64,000 bases of DNA. It comes from Gp1-AA133 sp964641665 (GTDB lineage Bacteria > Acidobacteriota > Terriglobia > Terriglobales > Acidobacteriaceae). Positions within the stretch are counted from its first letter, which is position 1, and every line of letters starts with the position of its first letter. Of this stretch, positions 50,332 through 58,206 are shown in pieces. A model generated the notes under the pieces. That model was given only the letters and a program-made list of their open reading frames with translations, was not told the origin of the DNA and made no database searches. Location of the stretch: positions 1-64,000 of the forward strand of contig CAZXKO010000042.1 of NCBI GenBank assembly GCA_964641665.1. The letters are read 5' to 3'. The position numbers and the translations under genes were made by a program.

Positions 50332-51450
50332 TTACGCCGCCGCCCATCCCACCGATGGCAAACTGCGGTACAGCTGCAAATACTCGTCGATCATGCGCTT
50401 GTGGTTGTAGCGGTCGCGTGCCCGCTGGTACGCACGATTCGCGTACGAGCGGCATTTTTCCCGGTCTTCGGTGAGCTCGCGGATGGCCGACGCCAGGCTC
50501 TCCGCATCATTCGTGCGGAAGTACACGGCATCCTCACCCCAGATCTCGCGGAAACTCGGAATATCGTTCGCGACAATCGCGCACCGTGAAAGGGCTGCCT
50601 CCAACAGCTCCATCCCAAAAGGCTCATAGCGGGCCGTCGCCGCGTAGACCGCCGCACGGCTGTACAAGTTCCGCAGTTGCGCTTCCGTTTGAGGTCCCTT
50701 CAGCGACACACATAGCTGGTCGGTCGACACTTTTACGTCGGCGCGAATCGGAATCCGCGGCGCGTTCACCGGCTGCTCAGAGCCGACAATGCACACGGAA
50801 AGCGGGTGTTCATGCTGGGTCAGCAGGTGCACCTGCCGGCTCGCGTCGAGCAGCCGACCCACCGCCAGAACCGAGTCTTCTTTGCTGACGTAAGGATTGA
50901 AGAAAATCGGATTCCTGCCGTTATAAATCACTTGCTCGCGGCTCACCTGCACGTACGACAGATGGAGGGCATCCAGCATCGACGACGACGGGGCCACCAC
51001 CGCAGTGGCACCCAATAGTCCGCGCACCACCACTTCCCGATACCGGTTCAGCCACCGCGCCGACTTCGGCTCGTGGCCATGTACTGCCAGCCACCAGGTG
51101 ACCAGGTCACCGTGCGCCACCACCACCCGCGGCACATCCACCCGCAGTGCGCCATAACAAAACTGGTTCAGATGCAAAACATCCGGCTGGATCTCCCGCA
51201 CCAGTCCCGCCAGGTAGGCCGCCGAGTCCTCGTAGTCCTGCTCGCCTTCATGCATCCATTCCAGGCGGAACGCGGTCGGACGGTAGTCGAGACCATGCAG
51301 ACTGTCCATCCATGCGGTCTGTTCGGGAAGCGGAACCTCGCCAAAGCTCACCAGCGTGACCCGCAAGCCTCGGCTCACCAGCCCGCTCACGAGTTCGCGG
51401 GTATAAGTCCAAACGCCGGAGATCGTATCGGTGGTGACGAGAACATGCAT
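50332..51450 (-). CDS. GT4-family glycosyltransferase (GT-B), MggA-like candidate
   Basis: 372 residues from the ATG at 51450 (MHVLVTTDTISGVWTYTREL); the frame is open 69 codons upstream without a better start. GT-B fold of family GT4: N-terminal acceptor part with VLHLNQFCYGALRVDVPRVV and the nucleotide-sugar site ARYEPFGMELLEAALSRCAI (Ex7E). Faces the GpgS-like gene in divergent orientation. Petrotoga-type mannosylglucosylglycerate pathways pair a GT4 enzyme (MggA) with GpgS and an MpgP-like phosphatase, so a second transfer onto glucosyl-3-phosphoglycerate is a reasonable inference. The acceptor is not shown by sequence. Confidence 0.8.
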   Translation of the reverse strand: MHVLVTTDTISGVWTYTRELVSGLVSRGLRVTLVSFGEVPLPEQTAWMDSLHGLDYRPTAFRLEWMHEGEQDYEDSAAYLAGLVREIQPDVLHLNQFCYGALRVDVPRVVVAHGDLVTWWLAVHGHEPKSARWLNRYREVVVRGLLGATAVVAPSSSMLDALHLSYVQVSREQVIYNGRNPIFFNPYVSKEDSVLAVGRLLDASRQVHLLTQHEHPLSVCIVGSEQPVNAPRIPIRADVKVSTDQLCVSLKGPQTEAQLRNLYSRAAVYAATARYEPFGMELLEAALSRCAIVANDIPSFREIWGEDAVYFRTNDAESLASAIRELTEDREKCRSYANRAYQRARDRYNHKRMIDEYLQLYRSLPSVGWAAA

Positions 51451-52029
51451 AGAGTCTGACAGTTTACCAATAACCATAGCGGGCGTATGCAACGCCTGAT
51501 CCAACTGGCGATATTTTATTCGGGCCGCGTCCCTTTGAAGAATTTTATTCTGCGGGCGGCCGCCACGAGCCGCACGTTGGCTGCTCAACCGGCCCTCAAC
51601 CTGGGGCAGGGCTGCCGGGGGCGATGTCACTAACCACTTCGCTTTCAACACCTTCAATTGGGAAAAAACTGCACCCTTCGGGAAAATATTCTGTATTGAC
51701 CAGTGCTGTCCAGCAGCTTAACTTTGGAGACTAATCGACGTAGTTCTCGGCGTTTCGGCGGTCGGCATCGCGCTCTTGCACGCTCTCATGCTCTGCCGCC
51801 GTCGCATAGAGGAAACACATGAGTGTGGCCGCTCAGTTGCAATCGCGCTAGAGCGGAGAATCTCAGTCCCGTCTACCGCATTAAGAGCTGGTTGTCTCGC
51901 CACTTCTATGCTCCTAACGCTTTTAGCTCCGGTTCCCTGCGGCTTTCACGAGTTGGTTCTAGTCCGGTTCAATCGCACTGGCGACGCGTAGCGGTCCGAG
52001 CAGGAACAGTTTCACACAGGAGGACGAGC
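51451..52029. other. divergent regulatory region of the compatible-solute cluster, no gene
   Basis: 579 bp between the GT4 gene and the GpgS-like gene. It must contain both promoters, but I see no convincing -35/-10 pair and no recognised operator. A CTCAGTTGCAAT half-site (51831-51842) resembles the TTGCAA motif but is not palindromic. Open frames in it show no family. Confidence 0.45.
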
Positions 52030-53304
52030 ATGGCTGATTTCTACCAAATGGGAGTCATCGCCACCCTGCACCGGCTGGGCGCGGGCGACATGGGCATCAT
52101 CGAAAGACAACTGGAGTATTTTTCCCGCCAGCAGCCCATTGCGCTGGTGCTGCCCGCCCTCTATTCGGAATTTGAGAAGCCCGCCATGGATACCATGCTG
52201 GCCGAACTCAGTCAGGCGTCCTATGTGCGACAGTTCGTTCTTTCCCTGGCGCAGGCAACGCAAGAACAATTTGAGGATGTGCAACGGCGTCTGAGCATCC
52301 TGCCTGGAGACGTTCGCGTTCTCTGGCATGATGGCCCGCGCATGCAGCGCCTGTACAAGACGCTCGAAGAGAACCGCTTGCGGATTGGACCGGACGGCAA
52401 GGGCCGCCAGTGCTGGATGGCCTACGGCTACGTGCTCGCCAGCCGAAAGGCCTCGGTGATTGCACTGCACGATTGCGACATCGTCAACTACAGCCGCGAG
52501 ATGCTGGCGCGCCTCTGCTATCCGGTTGTGCATCCAGACATTGGCTTTGAGTTCAGCAAGGGCTACTACGCCCGCCTTAGCCACCAGATGCACGGGCGGG
52601 TAACACGCCTGCTCATGACGCCCGTGATCCGCGCACTGCAGTCGATCGTGGGCCATCTGCCCTTCCTCATGTATCTGGACAGCTTTCGCTATCCGCTGGC
52701 GGGCGAGTTCGCCATGCAAGCCGACCTTGCGCGTGTTAACCGCATTCCTTCGGACTGGGGTCTGGAGGTCGGAGTTCTCGCCGAGGTCTATCGGAACTGC
52801 TCCATCCGTCGAATCTGCCAGGTCGATATCGCCGACAACTACGAACACAAGCACCAGGAACTCTCCCAGGGCGATCCTTCCAAGGGCCTGATGAAGATGG
52901 CCATGGACATCTCCAAGTCCCTGTTTCGAATCCTGGCCGCCGAGGGCGTAAAGTTCGACACCGGCCTGATGCAGACCCTGCTGGTTCGCTACCAGCGCAT
53001 GGCGGAAAACAGCATCAGCCGCTACCACGCCGACGCGATGATCAATGGCCTGATTTTCGACCGCCATGAAGAAGAAACTGCGGTGGAGACTTTTTCCCAA
53101 GCTCTGAAGATGGCCACCGACGAGTTCTTCGCCGACCCGCTGGGCACTCCTCCGATTCCGAACTGGATGCGGGTCAGCGCGGCTTTGCCGGGATTTCTGG
53201 AAGATCTGCGGGAAGCGGTGGATACTGACAACGTGGCCACCACGAACCTGGTCGGTATGACTACCCAGCCTGCGCACCCGTTAGCCCACAAGGAGACTGC
53301 GTGA
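52030..53304 (+). CDS. glucosyl-3-phosphoglycerate synthase-like GT-A enzyme
   Basis: 424 residues from the ATG at 52030, with AGGAGGA placed 7-8 nt upstream. GT-A fold: long N-terminal part (MGVIATLHRLGAGDMGIIER) and the DxD metal site at Asp148-Cys-Asp150 in VIALHDCDIVNYSREML. YPLAGEFAMQADLARVNRIP, then SDWGLEVGVLAEVYRN, is the GpgS-like catalytic region. It would transfer glucose from an NDP-glucose to 3-phosphoglycerate, the first step to glucosylglycerate, an osmolyte used in nitrogen-limited or salt stress. Stop is 7 bp before the next gene in an operon of four. Called by pattern resemblance to GT81 proteins. Confidence 0.78.
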   Translation: MADFYQMGVIATLHRLGAGDMGIIERQLEYFSRQQPIALVLPALYSEFEKPAMDTMLAELSQASYVRQFVLSLAQATQEQFEDVQRRLSILPGDVRVLWHDGPRMQRLYKTLEENRLRIGPDGKGRQCWMAYGYVLASRKASVIALHDCDIVNYSREMLARLCYPVVHPDIGFEFSKGYYARLSHQMHGRVTRLLMTPVIRALQSIVGHLPFLMYLDSFRYPLAGEFAMQADLARVNRIPSDWGLEVGVLAEVYRNCSIRRICQVDIADNYEHKHQELSQGDPSKGLMKMAMDISKSLFRILAAEGVKFDTGLMQTLLVRYQRMAENSISRYHADAMINGLIFDRHEEETAVETFSQALKMATDEFFADPLGTPPIPNWMRVSAALPGFLEDLREAVDTDNVATTNLVGMTTQPAHPLAHKETA

Positions 53305-53311
53305 AGCCCAC

Positions 53312-54604
53312 GTGGAAGACCTATTTCCAACTGAATTAAAGGCCCGTCTCGAGCAGATCGGCGAGGCCGATATCGTCGTCGGCATCCCCAGCTACAACAA
53401 CGCCCGCACCATCGGACACGTAGTGCGGGCCGTTTCGGTGGGCTTGGCCAAGTACTTCCCGACCCGCCGGGCGGTAATCGTAAACTCCGACGGCGGCTCC
53501 AAGGACAACACCAAGGAAGTCGTCCTGGAGGCGGAGGGCGGCGCGGATGACTTGCTCCTCGTATCGCACCCGGTTCAGGCCAGCCAGCGTATCAGCACGC
53601 CCTATCACGGCCTTCCCGGAAAAGGCAGCGCGTTCCGCACCATCTTCGCAGTGGCGAAGAAGCTCAAAGCGAAGGCTTGCGTTGTGGTCGATTCCGACTT
53701 GCGCAGCATCACTCCTGGTTGGATCGAGCTGCTGGCGCAACCAGTCCTGGAATACGAATACGATTACATCGCACCCTATTATCACCGGCACAAGTACGAC
53801 GGAACCATCACCAACGGGATTGTTTATCCCATGACGCGCACTCTCTACGGGAAATCCGTGCGCCAGCCGATCGGGGGAGAGTTCGGCTTTTCCGGCAAAC
53901 TTGCTGCGCGCTATCTTGAAAAAGACGTCTGGGATACGGACGTCGCCCGGTTCGGCATTGACATCTGGATGACCGTGACCGCCATCGCCGAGGGCTTCCG
54001 CGTCGGCCAAGCCTATCTCGGCGCCAAGATTCATGATGCCAAAGATCCCGGCGCCGATTTGACCAGCATGTTCCGGCAAGTCGTCGGTTCCTTCTTCAGC
54101 CTGATGGAAAGCTATGACACCGTCTGGAAGAACGTTCACTCCTGTGAGCCGGTTCCCCTATTCGGATTCCCATTCGAAGTGGGCGTGGAACCTCTGACCG
54201 TGAACACCGACCGCATGATTCACGCCGCACAGCAGGGCGTAAATGACCTGCGGGAGATCTACAGCTCGTTTCTTGCTCCGCAAACCCTGGTGGACTTGAC
54301 GAATTTCGTCCATCGCAACGGCCAGGGATTCCACATCCCTGACCCTCTTTGGGTCCGCATGATCTACGAAGCCGCGGTGGCCTATCGTCACCGCCTTCTG
54401 GATCGCGATCACCTCCTCCAATCGCTGGTGCCGTTATACCTCGGCCGTACGGCCTCGTTCGTTCTCGAAGTGACAGAAAGTACTGCGCCGCAAGTCGAAG
54501 AACGCATCGAAACGCTTTGCCGCGTATTCGAGACCGAGAAACCCTACCTCGCTCAGCAATGGGACGCCGCTGGAAAGGAGCACCTCCATGCGCAGCCTGT
54601 TTGA
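53312..54604 (+). CDS. second GT-A glycosyltransferase in the compatible-solute cluster
   Basis: 430 residues from a GTG at 53312; AAGGAG lies 17 nt upstream, inside the end of the previous gene. The N terminus is ADIVVGIPSYNNARTIGHVV, the nucleotide site of GT2-like enzymes. The DxD equivalent is Asp127-Ser-Asp129 in ACVVVDSDLRSITPGWIELL. PIGGEFGFSGKLAARYLEKD, then VWDTDVARFGIDIWMTVTAI, resembles the GpgS catalytic segment (GGEF followed by an acidic D-x-D-W patch). It is thus related to, but clearly different from, the enzyme before it. It may add another sugar or act on a different acceptor. It overlaps the next gene by 17 bp, so translation is coupled. Confidence 0.75.
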   Translation: MEDLFPTELKARLEQIGEADIVVGIPSYNNARTIGHVVRAVSVGLAKYFPTRRAVIVNSDGGSKDNTKEVVLEAEGGADDLLLVSHPVQASQRISTPYHGLPGKGSAFRTIFAVAKKLKAKACVVVDSDLRSITPGWIELLAQPVLEYEYDYIAPYYHRHKYDGTITNGIVYPMTRTLYGKSVRQPIGGEFGFSGKLAARYLEKDVWDTDVARFGIDIWMTVTAIAEGFRVGQAYLGAKIHDAKDPGADLTSMFRQVVGSFFSLMESYDTVWKNVHSCEPVPLFGFPFEVGVEPLTVNTDRMIHAAQQGVNDLREIYSSFLAPQTLVDLTNFVHRNGQGFHIPDPLWVRMIYEAAVAYRHRLLDRDHLLQSLVPLYLGRTASFVLEVTESTAPQVEERIETLCRVFETEKPYLAQQWDAAGKEHLHAQPV

Positions 54605-55289
54605 CCGGATGTTTGTCGACCCCTTCCATCGTCTCGCGGACCAGTCCGCCCATGTTGTACCCATCCTCATCATGGTGCTGGTTACGCTCATCGTGGGCGG
54701 CTTCTTCGCCTTTCTGTTCCGGTGGCTGACGTACCGTCTGCTGCACCTGGCTCGCTTCGACCAGTTGGTGCAACGTACGGGATTCGCCGGCATCATCGAG
54801 CGCACCGGAGTCTTCCGCTCCCCCAGCGACCTCGGAGCGCGCTTCGTGCAAGCCCTGGTATGGCTGCTCACGGTTCTGTTCGCTCTCAATGCAGCCGACA
54901 CCCCCGCCAGTGTCAACCTCGTCCGGAGGTTCGTGGATTACATTCCCAACCTCATCGCTGCAGGATTGGTTCTTCTTCTGGGCGTCGTGGTCAGCCGGAT
55001 GGTCGCGCGCAGCGCCCTGCTTGCAGCCGTCAACGCGCAATGGCCGGCGGCTCGTCTGATCGCCGGTGGGGTACGGGTCCTGGTCATGACCCTCGCAGTG
55101 GTCATTGCCCTGGAACAGCTTCACATCGGAAGCGTGCCCCTGCTGGTGGCATTCGCGATTGTGTTCGCTGGCATCATCTTTGCCCTCGCGATTGCCTTTG
55201 GCCTGGGCGCGCGCGACATGGCCCGGCAGTGGATCGAGGCCAAGGTGCGGTCATCAGTCGCCGAAGAAGAGGTCTTCCGCCATCTCTGA
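54588..55289 (+). CDS. TM-helix protein resembling a truncated mechanosensitive-channel family
   Basis: 233 residues. Two conserved TM-helix segments (HVVPILIMVLVTLIVGGFFA; YIPNLIAAGLVLLLGVVVSR), then LLVAFAIVFAGIIFALAIAF, then GLGARDMARQWIEAKV. That last stretch is the glycine-rich pore-like pattern of conserved-TM-helix/MscS-related proteins. The beta and alpha/beta cytoplasmic domains of full MscS are absent. It could gate solute release when turgor falls or rises, which suits its place between glycosyltransferases and phosphatase of an osmolyte cluster. The call is moderate. Confidence 0.7.
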   Translation: MRSLFDRMFVDPFHRLADQSAHVVPILIMVLVTLIVGGFFAFLFRWLTYRLLHLARFDQLVQRTGFAGIIERTGVFRSPSDLGARFVQALVWLLTVLFALNAADTPASVNLVRRFVDYIPNLIAAGLVLLLGVVVSRMVARSALLAAVNAQWPAARLIAGGVRVLVMTLAVVIALEQLHIGSVPLLVAFAIVFAGIIFALAIAFGLGARDMARQWIEAKVRSSVAEEEVFRHL

Positions 55290-56160
55290 ACGAACCCGCA
55301 CGCTCGTTTTTACGGACCTCGACGGCACCCTTCTCGATCATCACTCCTACTCGTGGGAGGGTGCGCGTCCGGCGCTTGAGGAGTTGCGCCGCCGCGCCAC
55401 CCCGCTCATTTTCTGCACTAGTAAGACCCGCGCCGAAGTCACCGCCTTGCGTCGAAAGATGGGTAACACCCACCCCTTTATCGTCGAAAATGGCGGGGCG
55501 ATCGTGATCCCGGCTGGCTATTTTCGATCATTCGCTCCCGCCGCGGCGCGGTCGACAAACTACACCTTGATCCTTGGCCGACCTTATGAGGAACTGATTC
55601 GTGAGCTACGTGAGATTGCCCAGCGGGCCGCGGTGGACGTCTACGGGTTTCATCAAATGTCCGCAGAAGCCGTTGCCCGAGCCACTGGACTCACCTTGCA
55701 AGAGGCTCGCATGGCCCAACAACGGAAAGCCGCCGAACCCTTCATCTTTCGGAATGCAAGCCCCGCGAAAATCAGGAATTTTCGTCGCCTCGCGCACAAG
55801 CGCGGCTACTCCGTCCAGAAAGGCGGCCGCTTCTGGCATTTTGCCGGTGGCCACGATAAGGGCCTTGCGCTAAGCGCGCTGATTGGCTTTTACCGCGTCG
55901 CTTGGGGCGCTCGCATTCGCACCATCGCCCTTGGCGACAGTGGCAACGACCTGTTGATGCTCCAACTCGTCGATCTGGCGATACTGATGCCCAAACCCGA
56001 CGGGACCTACGACAGAGAGGTCACAACGAAGATGCCCACAATCGCGCGGGCGAAACAGCCGGGACCCGCGGGCTGGTGTCACGCCTTACTGCAAGCGCTG
56101 GGAGCACGCGCGAGAGTTCGCCAAAACCGCGATGCCCCGACCAGCACACACGGATCCTGA
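55282..56160 (+). CDS. HAD-IIB phosphatase, mannosyl/glucosyl-3-phosphoglycerate phosphatase-like; apparent ATC start
   Basis: 292 residues if begun at 55282. Motif I is LVFTDLDGTLLDHHSYSWEG, motif II is in PLIFCTSKTRAEVTALRRKM, then HPFIVENGGAIVIP, and motif IV is ALGDSGNDLLMLQLVDLAIL. These are the signature of MpgP-type phosphatases, which remove the phosphate from mannosyl- or glucosyl-3-phosphoglycerate to give the free osmolyte. The gene starts inside the last codons of the preceding gene. No ATG, GTG or TTG lies near motif I; the nearest candidate is ATC at 55282, just behind an AGAAGAGG ribosome-binding site, and the next TTG lies deep in the upstream gene. Last gene of the operon. 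Confidence 0.82.
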   Translation: MSERTRTLVFTDLDGTLLDHHSYSWEGARPALEELRRRATPLIFCTSKTRAEVTALRRKMGNTHPFIVENGGAIVIPAGYFRSFAPAAARSTNYTLILGRPYEELIRELREIAQRAAVDVYGFHQMSAEAVARATGLTLQEARMAQQRKAAEPFIFRNASPAKIRNFRRLAHKRGYSVQKGGRFWHFAGGHDKGLALSALIGFYRVAWGARIRTIALGDSGNDLLMLQLVDLAILMPKPDGTYDREVTTKMPTIARAKQPGPAGWCHALLQALGARARVRQNRDAPTSTHGS

Positions 56161-56197
56161 CCGGCCTCGCACCATCCCACGCTCACGAAACGCAACT

Positions 56198-56686
56198 CTA
56201 ACCTGCCACGCTCAAACGCGTTCGAATCTCACACGCCAGGTCATGCATCACCTTGATTTTCTCGGCCGCGGGCTGGGGCACTCCGGGCACGGAGAGCGCC
56301 AGATCGCACGAAAGCAGCAGCGCGGTAACACTCTCCTTCAATTCGCTCCACATCTCTCGTTCGGCGGACTGCCGTGCTACCTGCTCCTCCTGCTGCCGGC
56401 GGCGCAGCGCCGTGCGGATCTCGCGCACCACCCGCTCGACGCCGCTGATCGCGAAGTTAACCTACACGGGGATTGCCGTTCCCAGATGCTGCGACATCTG
56501 ATCACTTCCATCCGGCTCGGCTTCGAGCAGGAACTGATCGATGATGACGGCGGAGTATTCCTGCGATCTCAGCTTGGTCCCCGCCTCCTGAAGAGTTGAG
56601 GCTACGTGGGTAGGATGCCCGGTCGCCGCTTCCACGGCTTGTGCACATTCGCGGCTGCGGGAAGACGGTGTTATCAAGAGGATCAT
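56198..56686 (-). pseudogene. receiver-like regulatory protein broken by one in-frame amber codon
   Basis: From the ATG at 56686 (AAAGGAAGG upstream) the first 74 codons read MILLITPSSRSRECAQAVEA and on to EYSAVIIDQFLLEAEPDGSD, then HLGTAIPV, a receiver-like half domain. A TAG at 56462-56464 follows. The same frame then continues without a gap as VNFAISGVERVVREIRTALR, then RRQQEEQVARQSAEREM and so on to 56198. One base (TAG for TAC or TAT) separates the two halves, so either a single mutation inactivated the gene recently or this is a sequencing error. Downstream half resembles a small histidine-kinase dimerisation helix. It lies 110 bp after an NtrC-type regulator gene. Confidence 0.65.
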
Positions 56687-56796
56687 GCCTTCCTTTATGC
56701 AAGTCTCGCGCCACAACTTTGTCACTGAAAACACACGAGTTGCTGCACCGACCTCCCGTTTGAGTTCCATCTTGGGAAGCTGGCGCAGAACCCGAT

Positions 56797-58206
56797 TCAA
56801 TCTTGGGAACTGTATTCCTTCAGTTTCCGATACAACGTAGTCTTTCCGATGCCCAGCAAACGTGCCGCCAGCAGTCTGTCCCCGTTGAGTTGGGCAATCG
56901 TATTGAGGATGGTCTGCTTTTCGAGTTCCGACATGGGCACGATCTTGTTGGCACTCTCGCCGTTGGCGGCAGACGCACTCGCCTGCAGATTACTCACTGC
57001 CGGGGGCAGATCTCCCACATGCAGCGTGGGCCCGGTCGTAAAGGCACACGCCCGCTCCAGGCAGTTCTCAAGTTCGCCGACGTTGCCCGGCCAGTCATAT
57101 GCCAGCATCGCCTTCAAAGCATCATCACTCAGAATCCGTTCTTGTCCGGATGCGCGCGCCAGCCGCTCCAGGAAATGCGCCGCCAGAATCGGGATGTCCT
57201 GCCGCCGCTCGCGCAGCGAAGGGATTCTCAGGCTCAGCACGTTCAGCCGGAAATACAGATCGCGGCGGAACGTCCCTTGCGCGACAGCCTGCTCCAGATC
57301 GCGATTGGTCGCCGCCAGAATGCGAACGTTCATTGGAACCTGCTTCGTGCTCCCTACCGGCCGGATTTCTTTCTCTTGAATCGCCCGAAGCAATTTTGCC
57401 TGCAGATCAACGGGCAGTTCGCCTACCTCGTCCAGAAACACGGTGCCGCCCTCTGCAATCGCCAGCAAGCCATCCTTCGCGTGTGCGGCCCCGGTGAACG
57501 CACCCTTTACGTACCCAAACAGTTCACTCTCGATCAGGGTGGGAACCAGTGATCCGCAATCTACGGGAATGAACGGCTTGTCACGGAATGGCCCTGAAAA
57601 ATGGATGGAGCGCGCCACCAGCTCTTTGCCGGTCCCGCTCTCGCCCAGGATCAGCACCGGGTGCGTGCTGTGCGCCGCCTTGGCGATGATGCGATAGAGT
57701 TTCTCCATCTCGGGAGCGCGCCCCACGATGCTGCCGAAGCCATGTTTCGACTTGATCTTCTCGCGCAGCATGCGATTCTCGGTCTTGAGGTTCAGGTGGG
57801 TCACCAGGCGATCGAGCAGCAGTCTGAGTTCATCCAAGCTGAACGGCTTGGTAACGTAGTCGTACGCTCCATTCTTCATCGCCTGTACCGCGGACTGCAC
57901 TGTCCCGTATCCGGTCACGACCACCACCGCCGCATCCGGCCGTCGGCTCTTGATCTGGTTCAAAGCCTCCAGCCCGCCTGCTCCTGGCAACCGCAGGTCG
58001 AGCAAGACTGCGTCGATCTCCTGCGTCTCCAGCACGCGATATGCATGCTCGGCCGAATCTGCGGTGAAGGTATTAAATCCTAGCGACTGGGCGACTTCAC
58101 GGCACGCCTCACGGATTGCCCGCTCGTCGTCGACGATCAGTAGATTCAGGAAGTTGGCACCCTCAATCTGAGGTGTGCTGGGCGCGGTGGCTTCCGCTAT
58201 GGTCAT
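56797..58206 (-). CDS. sigma-54-dependent response regulator (NtrC family)
   Basis: 469 residues. Receiver domain with phospho-acceptor Asp in IDAVLLDLRLPGAGGLEAL and the Lys in YDYVTKPFSLDELR. The AAA+ domain has Walker A LILGESGTGKELVARSIHFS and the sigma-54 contact loop GAFTGA in FGYVKGAFTGAAHAKDGLLA. Walker B is GGTVFLDEVGELPVDLQAKL. C-terminal Fis-type HTH: LNGDRLLAARLLGIGKTTLY, then RKLKEY. It activates sigma-54 promoters when phosphorylated. The gene overlaps the upstream hybrid kinase by 4 bp (ATGA), giving a two-component pair. Confidence 0.93.
   Translation of the reverse strand: MTIAEATAPSTPQIEGANFLNLLIVDDERAIREACREVAQSLGFNTFTADSAEHAYRVLETQEIDAVLLDLRLPGAGGLEALNQIKSRRPDAAVVVVTGYGTVQSAVQAMKNGAYDYVTKPFSLDELRLLLDRLVTHLNLKTENRMLREKIKSKHGFGSIVGRAPEMEKLYRIIAKAAHSTHPVLILGESGTGKELVARSIHFSGPFRDKPFIPVDCGSLVPTLIESELFGYVKGAFTGAAHAKDGLLAIAEGGTVFLDEVGELPVDLQAKLLRAIQEKEIRPVGSTKQVPMNVRILAATNRDLEQAVAQGTFRRDLYFRLNVLSLRIPSLRERRQDIPILAAHFLERLARASGQERILSDDALKAMLAYDWPGNVGELENCLERACAFTTGPTLHVGDLPPAVSNLQASASAANGESANKIVPMSELEKQTILNTIAQLNGDRLLAARLLGIGKTTLYRKLKEYSSQD

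Noticed and set aside
52010..52029. A match to the lacZ leader (TTTCACACAGGA) before the GpgS-like gene, as if vector-derived
   Set aside because: Only about 12 nt agree and both flanks are ordinary genomic DNA; it is a normal strong ribosome-binding site.
52012..53277. A 421-codon open frame opposite the GpgS-like gene
   Set aside because: Antisense shadow; the plus strand has the ribosome-binding site, the DxD motif and operon context.
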